This document shows, piece after piece, positions 46,500 through 54,949 of a stretch of 64,000 bases of DNA; position 1 is the first letter of the stretch; each line of letters starts with the position of its first letter. The stretch covers positions 85,598-149,597 of the forward strand of contig JAJDAZ010000026.1 of the NCBI GenBank assembly GCA_029261595.1, written 5' to 3'. The notes beneath the pieces were generated by a model. It was not told where the DNA came from. It did no database searches and worked only from the letters and a program-made list of their open reading frames with translations. The DNA is from Nitrospinaceae bacterium. Lineage in GTDB: Bacteria; Nitrospinota; Nitrospinia; Nitrospinales; VA-1. The position numbers and the translations under genes were made by a program.

Positions 46500-47473
46500 G
46501 GCGTTCCCTCTTCGGGTTCCCCATAAAGCCAACAGGCGGCCTTGTGGTCTTTTGATTCAGGAATGGGGAATTGAGGGGGCAATAGGGTCTTACAATGCGG
46601 CATGACCTTAGAACAACGGGGATGAAAGGCACACCCCTCGGGAATGTATCCGGGATGGGGGACCGATCCCGGAATGGCTTCCAGTTTTTTTCCGGGGTCA
46701 TCCTGGGGCAGGGAATTTAGAAGCCCACGGGTGTAAGGATGCGATGGAGTTTCAAAAAGAATTTCGACAGGCGCTTCTTCAATGACTTTTCCGGCGTACA
46801 TGACCGCCACCCGGTCGGCGTATTGCGCCACAATCCCAAGGTTATGTGTGATCAACAAAATCGCCATGTCCGTCTTCTTCTGGAGTGAATCCAGAAGCTC
46901 CAGGATTTGCGCCTGTACCGTGGCGTCGAGGGCGGTGGTGGGTTCGTCCGCGATCAGCAATTTTGGCTTGCAGGCCACCGCCATGGCGATCATGACCCTC
47001 TGTTTCATTCCACCGGACAGTTCATGCGGATATTGATCGATGCGTTGTGCAGGGGAGGGGAGGCCGACTTGTTTCAAAGCGTCTAATGCAAGCGCCCGCG
47101 CTTCTTCAGAGGTTTTCCCCTGATGCAGGACGATGGGGTCGGCCACCTGGTTGCCGATGGTAAAAATCGGATTGAGCGAGGTCATCGGCTCCTGAAAAAT
47201 CATGCTGATCTCGTTCCCCCGAATCGCTTCCATTTTCTGCTCGGGGACTTTCAACAGATCTTCATCTTCAAACACCACTTTTCCGGAAGCATACTCGCCA
47301 GGCGGGGTGTTTATAAGACGCAATACGCTGAGGGCGGTGACGGATTTTCCACACCCGGACTCCCCAACCAGGGCCAGGGTTTTCCCGCGCTCCATTTTCA
47401 GGTTCACATTGCGCACAGCAGGGACCACGCCTTCATCCGTGTGAAAAAGCGTGCTCAGGTTTTCGATATGCAA
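46496..47473 (-). CDS. Oligopeptide/dipeptide ABC transporter ATPase, OppD/DppD type
   Basis: Partner ATPase of the gene downstream, 325 residues from TTG 47473 (a CTG four codons earlier is possible). Walker A GESGCGKSVTALSVL, signature LSGGMKQRVMIAMAVACKP, Walker B LLIADEPTTALDATVQ, and the family C-terminal IPEGCAFHPRCSKVMPHCK are all present. Nucleotide binding should be normal. The TTG start, with no strong ribosome-binding site in front, suggests modest translation. The pair may serve a permease encoded elsewhere. Confidence 0.95.
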   Translation of the reverse strand: MHIENLSTLFHTDEGVVPAVRNVNLKMERGKTLALVGESGCGKSVTALSVLRLINTPPGEYASGKVVFEDEDLLKVPEQKMEAIRGNEISMIFQEPMTSLNPIFTIGNQVADPIVLHQGKTSEEARALALDALKQVGLPSPAQRIDQYPHELSGGMKQRVMIAMAVACKPKLLIADEPTTALDATVQAQILELLDSLQKKTDMAILLITHNLGIVAQYADRVAVMYAGKVIEEAPVEILFETPSHPYTRGLLNSLPQDDPGKKLEAIPGSVPHPGYIPEGCAFHPRCSKVMPHCKTLLPPQFPIPESKDHKAACWLYGEPEEGTP

Positions 47474-47531
47474 TAGGGGATTCAGGGGTGACCCTCGGCA
47501 GGTAAAGAATTCTTCAAAAAGAAATCAGGTC

Positions 47532-48410
47532 TCAATGCGTGTGGTCCGGCTCCTCAATGATATCTTCATAACGGTAGCCATCGTCTTCATCAATGTCATA
47601 CCGATTGAGATGCGAGTTGACCTTTTCGGTCCAGGCGTCGATTCCGCCTTCCAGGCATTTCACATTATTCAAGCCCTTCTGGCGCAACCATTTTAGAAAA
47701 CTGGGGCTCCTGTCCTGTTTCCAGTCGATCAGCACCACTTCCTTTTCTTTGTTGAGAGATTGAATGGTCGCCTCGCAGTTTTCCTGGGTAATAAAAATAG
47801 AACCATCTATTTTGGAAATATCGCGCTCCCAGCTTTCTCTAATATCCAGCAAAACAAGATCGGTCGTACCGGATTGGATTCTCAGGTCGAGCTCTTCGGG
47901 TGTAATGACAGCGATATGTTTGTCGGAATATTCCTCGTTTAAAAAGTTGAGGATTTCCAGTTCATTTTTACCCTGGCTTGTGCAGACAGAGCCTATGGTT
48001 TCTCCCGGATCATGTCCATTCACCGGAAGTCCCATATGAAATTGCTTGAATAAAAGGGAATGCGCTTCCGGCCATTTAATATTCAATTCTTTCATGGAGG
48101 TGTCCGCGTTGAAGGGGCCTTCCACCTTTTGAAATTCAATTTCCGAAATCGACAAAATATGATAACCATATTGAGAATGCACCGGGCCGAAAATATTCCC
48201 CTTGTCTTTTTCCGAGATGGATTTCCCCATCAAAGATTGCAGGGCATCTTCAGGCATCCACCCCAAATCCCCGCCGTTTTCCTTGGACGGGCAGGTGCTG
48301 TATTTTTCAACCAGTTCCAAAAATGGAGTTCCAGCATCCAGTTCTTTTTTTGCGGCGACCACATCCTCCATGGAGTGGGAAAAAATTTGACTCGCTCGGA
48401 CCTTAAACAT
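47532..48410 (-). CDS. PpiC-like, DUF1858-like and rhodanese-like fusion
   Basis: A 292-residue three-part protein without signal peptide. Residues 3-92 are a parvulin-type prolyl isomerase domain (VRASQIFSHS, GGDLGWMP, FGPVHSQYGYHILSI). Residues 101-160 resemble DUF1858, but its usual cysteine pair is missing and HMGLPVNGHD stands there instead. Residues 170-265 are a rhodanese fold (LLDIRESWERDISKIDGSI, LEGGIDAW). Its active-site loop reads IDWKQDRSPS, with no cysteine, so it cannot transfer sulfur in the usual way. The architecture suggests a chaperone or scaffold. It lies directly upstream of the peptide-ABC ATPases. Confidence 0.82.
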   Translation of the reverse strand: MFKVRASQIFSHSMEDVVAAKKELDAGTPFLELVEKYSTCPSKENGGDLGWMPEDALQSLMGKSISEKDKGNIFGPVHSQYGYHILSISEIEFQKVEGPFNADTSMKELNIKWPEAHSLLFKQFHMGLPVNGHDPGETIGSVCTSQGKNELEILNFLNEEYSDKHIAVITPEELDLRIQSGTTDLVLLDIRESWERDISKIDGSIFITQENCEATIQSLNKEKEVVLIDWKQDRSPSFLKWLRQKGLNNVKCLEGGIDAWTEKVNSHLNRYDIDEDDGYRYEDIIEEPDHTH

Positions 48411-48687
48411 AAAAAAACAACCTCTTGTTAAATATTGTGATCTGCAAATATCTTAATATTCCCCAACAAAGAAGTCAAAGCCATGTTGGCCCCATGGAAG
48501 ATAGATATTATCCGATGCGGAAGAAAACTGTTAACCTATTGAAAATAAATACCGCGGGCATGCCGGGGGTTTTCTCAGGTACAAAACAAAAGATACCCCA
48601 GACGAAGTTTTCTCACCCACCCACCGAATGTTTTAAAATTATAGCTGGATGACGCCCTCATTCCGGCCAGCCGGGGTCGGCTTCACA

Positions 48688-49566
48688 TCACTTATGATCA
48701 GTCGGAAAATTGATTATAAAAGTCGTCCCCTCATTGGTTTTGCTTTCAACCTTGATACTGCCACCATGACGCTCAACAATTTTTTTGCAGAGCGTGAGAC
48801 CCATCCCCGTACCTTTGTATTCACCTTCCCTGTGCAGGCGTTCAAAGGGTTTAAAGATGCGTGATTTATAGATTTCATCGAAACCAATTCCGTTATCTTG
48901 AACGCGGATTTCGTAGAATCCATTATTCTCGGGAGAGTTTTGGCCTCGGATTTTTATCAGCGGGGGATTGTCTTTTTGGTGGTATTTCAGGGCATTGGCA
49001 ATCAGGTTTTGGAATAATCCCCTCATTTGAAAAGGATCGGCCTGGACGGTAGAAATGGATTCAACTTCTACCTTACCCTTGGTTTCAGTCAGCGGAATTT
49101 CCAGGTCTATCAATACTTTTTGAATAATATCTTCAAGGTTGACCGTTTGGATCGTTTTGGTGTTTGTAGAAACAACTTTTAAATAGCCAGCGAGGTCGTT
49201 AAATAAATCCTGCATTCGTATTGCCGAACGTTGCAAACGGTCCAGGAAAAATAACCCCTTTTCGCCCAAACCATTTTTATGCCCATCCAGGCGATGACTG
49301 AAAATTGAAATTTTTCGCAATGGCTCTTGAAAGTCATGCGATATGATATGGACGAAATCCCGCAGTTCCTCGTTGGTCCTTTCCAACTCCTGAATTTTTT
49401 GTTGAAGCTTATCCGATAAAACCCTGAAATGCATGTCATTCAGAGCTTCGCCGTCTTTCATGGGATATGAAACCTTGCCCTCATTAATGGATTCGATAGC
49501 TTGCTGGATCGAATAAATGAGAACTTCCGGAGGTTGAGGTTTCACCATGAACAGGGTTCCCCCCAT
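48688..49566 (-). CDS. Sensor histidine kinase, missing its upstream receiver domain
   Basis: The 292-residue frame starts at ATG 49566 in the tail of a receiver domain (MGGTLFMVKPQPPEVLI) and continues into a kinase. It has a coiled linker, HisKA-type dimerisation region with phospho-accepting H77 (IISHDFQEPLRKI), N box QNLIANALKYHQKD, G1 box VQDNGIGFDE, F box IFKPFERLH and G2 box GTGMGLTLCKK. The catalytic core is complete. In an intact ancestor it would be a receiver-kinase hybrid. Whether the core is still translated alone is uncertain, because no good ribosome-binding site precedes 49566. Confidence 0.85.
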   Translation of the reverse strand: MGGTLFMVKPQPPEVLIYSIQQAIESINEGKVSYPMKDGEALNDMHFRVLSDKLQQKIQELERTNEELRDFVHIISHDFQEPLRKISIFSHRLDGHKNGLGEKGLFFLDRLQRSAIRMQDLFNDLAGYLKVVSTNTKTIQTVNLEDIIQKVLIDLEIPLTETKGKVEVESISTVQADPFQMRGLFQNLIANALKYHQKDNPPLIKIRGQNSPENNGFYEIRVQDNGIGFDEIYKSRIFKPFERLHREGEYKGTGMGLTLCKKIVERHGGSIKVESKTNEGTTFIINFPTDHK

Positions 49567-49830
49567 CGACAGGGCCAGTTCCTCATCCCTTTTCGAAAAT
49601 AGGTGCCTGCATAAAATATAATGGGTATCTCTTTATATCTAGGATCCTCCTTGAGCTTTCGGCAAAGAGAGAAACCATCCATATTTGTAGGAAGGTTTGC
49701 CGTGTTGATTGTCCGGGTAAAAACGATTACAATCCTGGCCAGAAAATGCTGGAAATAATCGGAATCTCGCAAAAACCGGGACTATATCGGGACAGATAAT
49801 TATTTTCAGCTTTTAACTCTCCTTATAAAT
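49542..49830 (-). pseudogene. Frameshifted, truncated receiver (REC) domain
   Basis: Frames here encode fragments of a response-regulator receiver: MDGFSLCRKLKEDPRYKEIP and IIFYAGTYF in one frame, then DEELALSMGGTLFMVKPQ in another. Inserting one T into the TTTT run near 49600 would join them into the common FY.ATYT...DEE.AL.LGA..F.VKPQ pattern of receivers. Further upstream, KIIICPDIVPVFARF in a third frame may be the decayed N terminus. At least one frameshift, probably two, separates it from the kinase. Confidence 0.7.
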
Positions 49831-49859
49831 CGTCATAGTATATTGTTTTAGAAGGATTT

Positions 49860-49933
<74 letters not shown>

Positions 49934-49955
49934 CTTTATAAAACAAGGGGTTACC

Positions 49956-51020
49956 TTATTTCGATGGTGTCCCTTTTTTATCGACTATGATAAAACTATG
50001 ATAATCGAGGACTGACACGCCTTGCTTTAACCTTTCCGGATTTAAGTGAGCATACCGTTGGGTAGTGGCGACATCCTTATGACCCGCAAGCTCCTTCACG
50101 GTATATATGTCCACGCCCGCCTGAACGAGTTTGGAACAAAAATCGTGTCGAAGATCATGGAACCGATAGTCGGGGAATCCAGCGTCAATACAGGCTTTCT
50201 TAAACGCCCTGTAAACACCCCATTTTGTATAAGTATTGCCTTTCTGGTTGGGAAATACGTAAGAAATGTGAAGCTTTCTTTGTTTACCTTGCTTCTTCAA
50301 AACCTCAAAAGCTTGTTTGTTTAATGGAATACCTAAAGAATATGAGTTTTTCACCTTTTCAGCATCCACTACAATCAACTTTTTTTTGAGATTAACCTCA
50401 GACCATTGCAAATGGGTTAAATTGGAAAGTCTGAGCCCTGTATTTTTCCCCAGAAGGACAATGGGTTGAACCCAACCGGGCAAACGGCGGAATATCTCAG
50501 AAAACTCATGATCTGAAAAATATTTCACCCGTTTGTTTTCCTTCTCCCGTTTAATTCGCGAGACTGGATTGTACTGGCACCAGTTCCAGATTTTTATAGC
50601 CTGGTTGAAGGTGGCAGATAAAAAAGCCAACTCACGGTTAACAGTGCCAGGTGCCACTACTTTCTTTCGTTGAACAACATATTGGGATACTTGATTTGAA
50701 GTAATCTCAATTAATTTCCGGTCCCCAAAAAAAATGAGGAAGTTTTTAGCAAACCGCTTCTCATCTGATTGAGTGATTGGATTTTTGTTTGGTGTTACTT
50801 CCTCAAGATATCTGGAGAATAATTCACTTAAGAATTTATTTTTACCCTGTGTATTCTCTAGATACTTTCCCTCCGCAATCGTGGTCTTGACTTTATAATA
50901 GATGGTTTCAGCCACTTTTTTACTGGTCGTTCCCGTGGATTTACGGACTTGTCGTCCTCGAAAGGAATAACTCATCCACCAGACCGTACTTCCATTCTGC
51001 CTATAAAGAGCCATATTCAA
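49956..51020 (-). CDS. Tyrosine recombinase (integrase) of the island
   Basis: A 354-residue phage/ICE-type integrase. The N-terminal region (1-55) is an arm-binding-like domain, followed by a core-binding domain (about 62-155). The catalytic domain contains R197 (NTGLRLSN), H288-xx-R291 (FHDLRHDFCSKL), H314 (LAGHKDVATT) and nucleophile Y323 (QRYAHLNP), all present. Its stop codon abuts the 3' end of tRNA-Arg, so the tRNA end is the likely attachment site. It should catalyse both integration and, with an excisionase, excision. The adjacent AlpA-like gene is a candidate helper. Confidence 0.95.
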   Translation of the reverse strand: MNMALYRQNGSTVWWMSYSFRGRQVRKSTGTTSKKVAETIYYKVKTTIAEGKYLENTQGKNKFLSELFSRYLEEVTPNKNPITQSDEKRFAKNFLIFFGDRKLIEITSNQVSQYVVQRKKVVAPGTVNRELAFLSATFNQAIKIWNWCQYNPVSRIKREKENKRVKYFSDHEFSEIFRRLPGWVQPIVLLGKNTGLRLSNLTHLQWSEVNLKKKLIVVDAEKVKNSYSLGIPLNKQAFEVLKKQGKQRKLHISYVFPNQKGNTYTKWGVYRAFKKACIDAGFPDYRFHDLRHDFCSKLVQAGVDIYTVKELAGHKDVATTQRYAHLNPERLKQGVSVLDYHSFIIVDKKGTPSK

Positions 51021-51121
51021 CCTCCTTTCTGAATGCTCAATCTTAGGTCTGGTTTTCCTTTGAGCGGAAACTTAGCATATTGTCACTTCTATTAGGACGA
51101 CAAAATGTGGCTCTTTCGTAT

Positions 51122-51310
51122 TTAAATTCTATCCCCTTCTTTTTTATGGGATTCAATCCACTTTTTTATTTCTTTTCCCTCAAACCGAATGGATGATCCA
51201 AACCTATAACAAGGAATTGATTTTTTGTTAACCCATAAATAAATAGTTTTCGGGCTTATTGATAAAAAAGAAGCTAGCTCTGAAACTGTTAGAAACTCTT
51301 TTAAAGCCAT
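51122..51310 (-). CDS. AlpA/MerR-type helix-turn-helix protein (excisionase candidate)
   Basis: A 62-residue DNA-binding protein of the excisionase/AlpA class: LTVSELASFLSISPKTIYLW is the winged helix-turn-helix, followed by the SIPCYRFGSSIRFEGKEIKKW wing, given here by its ends SIPCYRFG and GKEIKKW. Such proteins direct excision or activate integrase genes. It stands 101 bases upstream of the integrase on the same strand, the usual place for a recombination directionality factor. That role is inference. Confidence 0.85.
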   Translation of the reverse strand: MALKEFLTVSELASFLSISPKTIYLWVNKKSIPCYRFGSSIRFEGKEIKKWIESHKKEGDRI

Positions 51311-51744
51311 GTTTTTAATTTTTTAAATTGAAAACAGAGAACCCGAAAAAAAATCTCAATCACCAGGCACTGACTACGAATAACCTATTGAATTTATTGA
51401 TATTAATAGTTTAGTGTATTTCCAGAAATTTAAAAGAAAATTGTGAAAATTTAGGCTTATTTGTCCAAGTTCAATTCATTTTATCCAAGGTTTTTTTATT
51501 TTACAGGATGTTATTTATTTTGCTTTTTATGGCCTACACCTAAAAGTGGGAATTTCAAGGCTTTTTGGATTTAGCAAGAGTGTCTTGATCCCCTCAGACA
51601 AGGAAAAACTCGAAAAGCCTAAAATCGAGTCACAAACTTTAATGGCAGGTCAACTACGTGGCAATAGCGATATTCAACATACCAAAGCAAAAAACCCGCT
51701 ATTTAGCAGGTTTTATTGTAGGAAGGTGTTGGGGTGATGTTTTT
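51311..51744. other. Gap of 434 bases with a terminator
   Basis: AT-rich sequence upstream of the AlpA-like gene. It holds its promoter and, at 51691-51714, the hicBA terminator listed separately. A 63-codon frame at 51546-51737 has no ribosome-binding site or recognisable content and runs through that hairpin, so it is not supported. Confidence 0.5.
51691..51714 (-). terminator. Rho-independent terminator of hicBA
   Basis: On the minus strand AAAACCTGCT and AGCGGGTTTT pair (one G-T wobble) around AAAT and are followed by TTTTTTGC. It lies 30 bases past the hicA stop. Confidence 0.85.
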
Positions 51745-52002
51745 TTATTTTATAATCTTTAGGCGTTTAAGATCATCCATAGTCCAGCGAGTTCCAATAA
51801 GGAGATTACGGATTACATATGGAGGGAGAGTGTCGCTTGCTCTGTGATAGTGAACTACGACAAACCGGCCATTCTCATGGTGGTAAACACGTTGACTGCC
51901 TTTGCGTTCCACGAATTGGAAGCCGTCACGCTCCAGGGCCTGGACAATTCTTTTTGTTGAAACATTACGAAGAAGCCCAATTGGAGGGTGCTCCAAGCTC
52001 AT
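51745..52002 (-). CDS. hicA: HicA-family mRNA interferase toxin
   Basis: An 85-residue toxin of the HicA family (double-stranded-RNA-binding-like fold) that cleaves mRNA when free. Pattern: STKRIVQALERDGFQFVERKGSQR, given by its ends STKRIVQALE and ERKGSQRVYHH, then VVVHYHRASDTLPPYVIRNL. The position usually holding the catalytic His of the GSH motif is Gln (GSQ), with histidines two and three residues on. Such variants exist, so activity is uncertain rather than lost. The ATG overlaps the antitoxin stop by four bases. The pair probably stabilises the island. Confidence 0.9.
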   Translation of the reverse strand: MSLEHPPIGLLRNVSTKRIVQALERDGFQFVERKGSQRVYHHENGRFVVVHYHRASDTLPPYVIRNLLIGTRWTMDDLKRLKIIK

Positions 52003-52235
52003 ACAGTAACGGCCACTACTGGATTATCTGAAACTTGAGTTGTGGTATCTTTAGGAATTCTTTTACCTGCGTTCTTAACAGCGTGGAGGTATGCTTCAAC
52101 TGCGTCATGGATATTATCAAGGGCTTCCTCTTTAGAGTTTCCCCAAGTGGAACAGCCGGGCAAAGTGGGTACACCGGCACTCCATCGCCCGTCTTCTTCT
52201 TGAATTAGCTCAACTTGGAAAATATAAGATTTCAC
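51999..52235 (-). CDS. hicB: HicB-family antitoxin
   Basis: A 78-residue antitoxin that binds and blocks HicA. I choose GTG 52235, since AAGGGG lies eight bases upstream and the resulting N terminus reads MKSYIFQVELIQEEDGRWS, matching the family. An earlier frame start at 52295 is less likely. The partial RNase H-like fold contains GVPTLPGCSTWGNSKEEAL and a short C terminus without an obvious DNA-binding domain. Order is antitoxin first, toxin second. The palindrome upstream (52365-52381) may be the operator. Confidence 0.9.
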   Translation of the reverse strand: MKSYIFQVELIQEEDGRWSAGVPTLPGCSTWGNSKEEALDNIHDAVEAYLHAVKNAGKRIPKDTTTQVSDNPVVAVTV

Positions 52236-52364
52236 CGAGATAACCCCTTTTTTCTTGTTGGTACTTTTAAGTCTCATATAGTCTAAGGCTATCACACTAA
52301 AGGAGTTTTACAAGACCTTCTCTGCCAATTTTGAATATCCTTTGTGTTCTGTCAAAGGCGATTT

Positions 52365-52381
52365 CCTCCTAAATTGGGAGG
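52365..52381. promoter_or_regulatory. Palindrome upstream of hicBA
   Basis: CCTCCTAAATTGGGAGG is a 17-base near-perfect palindrome (one mismatch pair) 130 bases ahead of the hicB start. Its place and symmetry fit an autoregulatory operator; this is inference. Confidence 0.45.
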
Positions 52382-52476
52382 TATAGTACCATTAACCTAT
52401 CGGGAAAGTCCTAAAATAGAGGCTGTGGTTAAGCTGTTTTTTTGATTCTACCGGAAAAATCTCTAATACATAAAAA

Positions 52477-52498
52477 ACCGCCCCTTTTCAGGAGCGGT
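52477..52498 (-). terminator. Rho-independent terminator overlapping primase stop
   Basis: Minus strand: ACCGCTCCT, GAAA loop, AGGGGCGGT (one mismatch), then TTTTTTATG. The stem overlaps the last codons of the primase-like gene. Confidence 0.85.
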
Positions 52499-53480
52499 CA
52501 ATAACCTTTCGTATTTCCTCCGGGTCCATCTCGGAAATAGAATTTTCAAACTGCATGATTTTGACAAAAAACTTTTTTGAAAGAGAAGTTAAAACCTCTA
52601 ACTCCTCCTCGCTGTCCAGGTCGTTATAAGTGAGAAGCCAAAGGGCTCTCTGTTCCCGTTCTCCCTCCTCAACCTGTGGCGGAAGTAATAAATTAATTTG
52701 GATTTCACTCGGAACCTCACCCAAACAGCAAACCGTATTTTCAAATCCGGCCTGGTGCATACGCCAAACATCGAGAAAATCGGGGACCAAAAACAAAAAG
52801 TCTAATTTTTGGGAGCTCTCCTGAACACGGTGGAGGTTATAAACCTCAAGCTCCGGTCTAAAGCCTTTTGCATATTTGTAGGGTTCCTTTCCATCCTCAA
52901 CTGGCCGTCCGGCATAGCCGACCAATACACCGTCTGCGTTGTGAATGGGAATAGCAATCCTACCGGCCATGATTCCTTTGCCCGGAAAGAAGCCTGCCTC
53001 AAAGGTCCCAATAGTTTCTTTGCAGAAACCCCTTTGAGAAAGGCTATCGTGTTCCGGGTTTAGGTTTGTTAATCCTTTAAATTTTAAGGGTGGATTGTAT
53101 GGCCGTTCTGATGCTTGTTGCTCCGGGTCCGGCTCTTTAGGCGGTGGACCCTCTGCTTTCTTTTTTTGTCCGTTTAAATCAAACCAACCTGAAATTAATA
53201 TAGCTCCCTCCCTGATAGAGACTTTCTCCATTTTGGCCACCAGGTCAAGAATATTCCCGCCCTGCTTACAAGTTCCAAAGCAGTACCAACAATTCTTTTC
53301 CGTATCTACCTTAAACTGAGTCTTGCTCTCTCCCTTGTGTATTGGACAAGGGCCAAATAAAGCCCCACCGTTTTTTGGGGTGAATGTATCTAAAACCTCG
53401 TAGTGATCTAAAATATCTTTGATTGAAACAGCTTTTTTGATTTCTGAAAAGACAACAAATTTTTTCGCCGGTTGTCCCAT
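52488..53480 (-). CDS. CHC2-type primase-like protein with degenerate Toprim
   Basis: A 330-residue protein resembling the N-terminal half of DnaG-type primases on mobile elements. The CHC2 zinc finger is complete: C45-P-I-H48 and C64-W-Y-C67. A Toprim-like region follows (GRIAIPIHNADGVLVGYAGR, then LVPDFLDVWRMHQAGFENTV, given as short segments). In active primases this stretch reads V-E-G-Y-x-D-V. Here the catalytic Glu and Gly are Pro and Asp, and the later D-x-D is N-D-L-D. A GGAGGG box precedes ATG. It may only bind DNA or act structurally in replication of the element. Confidence 0.82.
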   Translation of the reverse strand: MGQPAKKFVVFSEIKKAVSIKDILDHYEVLDTFTPKNGGALFGPCPIHKGESKTQFKVDTEKNCWYCFGTCKQGGNILDLVAKMEKVSIREGAILISGWFDLNGQKKKAEGPPPKEPDPEQQASERPYNPPLKFKGLTNLNPEHDSLSQRGFCKETIGTFEAGFFPGKGIMAGRIAIPIHNADGVLVGYAGRPVEDGKEPYKYAKGFRPELEVYNLHRVQESSQKLDFLFLVPDFLDVWRMHQAGFENTVCCLGEVPSEIQINLLLPPQVEEGEREQRALWLLTYNDLDSEEELEVLTSLSKKFFVKIMQFENSISEMDPEEIRKVIDRS

Positions 53481-53507
53481 GATAAGCCCTCCTTAATTTT
53501 TTTTGGT

Positions 53508-53873
53508 TCAATACTCCTCGGCCAGCATGACAGTAAGGACACGATTCGTTTTCCCCGGATCGGCGGGATCTTCACTCCCGGAGTTCATGTCTGGTGCGTA
53601 ATAGTCTATCTTCCAGAAAATTTTCTGGTCCTGATGTTCAAACGAACCAAAATCATGTTCACCGTATGGATCGTTATCGGCGGTGAAATCTCTAAAATCC
53701 CGAACCTTGGCCAAGATACTGGCCTGGTCTTCCTGAGATAAAGCCGAAATTCCCTGGGTTATAAGAAGTTTTCCCTGTACGGGCGGTTTACCAATAATCG
53801 GAGTGGGGTTTTTGCGAAAGAGGTCGTTTAATTCAGCAATAGTAGGAGGAGGTTTTTTGACGGATTTGTCCAT
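53508..53873 (-). CDS. DUF3768 protein
   Basis: A 121-residue protein with the complete DUF3768 pattern: IAELNDLFRKN, TQGISALSQEDQASIL, the diagnostic DNDPYGEHDFGSFE, FWKIDYYAPDMNSGSEDP and RVLTVMLAEEY. The family occurs mainly on plasmids and integrative elements and has no known function. It lies 27 bases upstream of the primase-like gene on the same strand and is probably cotranscribed with it. A GGAAAC box stands before ATG. Confidence 0.9.
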   Translation of the reverse strand: MDKSVKKPPPTIAELNDLFRKNPTPIIGKPPVQGKLLITQGISALSQEDQASILAKVRDFRDFTADNDPYGEHDFGSFEHQDQKIFWKIDYYAPDMNSGSEDPADPGKTNRVLTVMLAEEY

Positions 53874-53971
53874 GACAGTTTCCTTTTTTTAAGGTTTTCA
53901 AAGAACTATCTCAACCCTAAAAAAATTAGAAGATCTGTCAATCTTGACCAATCACCTAAGAGGCGGTGTGT

Positions 53972-54949
53972 TTAGTTTGCTTTAAAAAGGAGGCGGGAAA
54001 GCTCACCCTGGCCGGTTTGCCATTGCATCTCTAAAATATCCTGTTCTTTTATATTTTTCTTTGAGGCAAAAAGGAAAAGCCCAGACCCCTTGCCATCATT
54101 CAAATTCTTGTTTTCCTCAATCATGGTGTTGATTCTTTTTTGGGCTCCCTGGTCTGGATTCCTTCTCGGTTCAATCACCGTGAGAACCCGGAAATTATCA
54201 AAATTGAAAAGATCAATATGATGGCCTTGTTTCCAGGCCCAATAATAAACCACCAATTTTTTGTAAAAATGGCTTTGTTTGCTTTTGATGCTTCCTCTCC
54301 TTACCGGCATCCTTTCCCGGTCGGCCTCGATCAAAAAATACTTTTTGTTTCTCCCTTCCGGCTGATCCAAAAATTCCAGGCCGATGACATCATCGGGATT
54401 TACGCCCATAGTTAAAAATTCGCCATTGTAAATAATTGAGGCCTCCATACTGAAAGGATTATTCCTCCTCCGGGTTGTTTCAGGCATGGCCTCCAGAAGC
54501 TCTTTTTTGGGTATTAAGCGAACATTTGGTCTATTCCTGCATGATTGCTCAAAGGATGCCCTTATTTCTCCAATCAGGAGCTTGTGGGGCAAATAAAAAT
54601 CACTTTGAAGGGAGTTATTTTTCTCCGTCCAATCGATCCTTTTCCCCCTGGGAATCCCAAAATTGAGAGAGAGTTGGTCCGCCCCTTTATTCCCCAAAGC
54701 ATAGACCACTTTGTATTTTTCCGAGTAAATCCGATCAATGTATCCAGTATGAAAGAGAGAAGGCAATCGGTTTCCCATGCCTTTTTTTCCTGCATTGAGG
54801 AGAGTAGCAATCTGACTGAGATTCAGGAATCGATATTCTAAAAGCAGTTTGAAGATTTCTAGGTCTCTTGGAGTGAGTCTGACATTTTCTGTTAGAGGGA
54901 CTCTTTGGAATATTGGCTTGCGCTTTTGGGTTAATTGAGCGGAGGACAT
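53972..54949 (-). CDS. Replication-relaxation family protein (minus copy)
   Basis: A 325-residue protein of the replication-relaxation (plasmid replication/MobC-like) family. A winged-helix N terminus (LTPRDLEIFKLLLEYRFLNL, then SQIATLLNAGKKGMGNRLPSL, given as separate pieces) is followed by an endonuclease-like domain with SDFYLPHKLLIGEIRASF and KYFLIEADRERMPVR. Such proteins assist plasmid or ICE replication and mobilisation. It is divergent from the paralogue at 55148. Nuclease activity, if any, is unproven. Confidence 0.85.
   Translation of the reverse strand: MSSAQLTQKRKPIFQRVPLTENVRLTPRDLEIFKLLLEYRFLNLSQIATLLNAGKKGMGNRLPSLFHTGYIDRIYSEKYKVVYALGNKGADQLSLNFGIPRGKRIDWTEKNNSLQSDFYLPHKLLIGEIRASFEQSCRNRPNVRLIPKKELLEAMPETTRRRNNPFSMEASIIYNGEFLTMGVNPDDVIGLEFLDQPEGRNKKYFLIEADRERMPVRRGSIKSKQSHFYKKLVVYYWAWKQGHHIDLFNFDNFRVLTVIEPRRNPDQGAQKRINTMIEENKNLNDGKGSGLFLFASKKNIKEQDILEMQWQTGQGELSRLLFKAN

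Noticed and set aside
51546..51737. 63-codon plus-strand frame between AlpA-like gene and hicA
   Set aside because: Runs through the hicBA terminator and lacks supporting signals.
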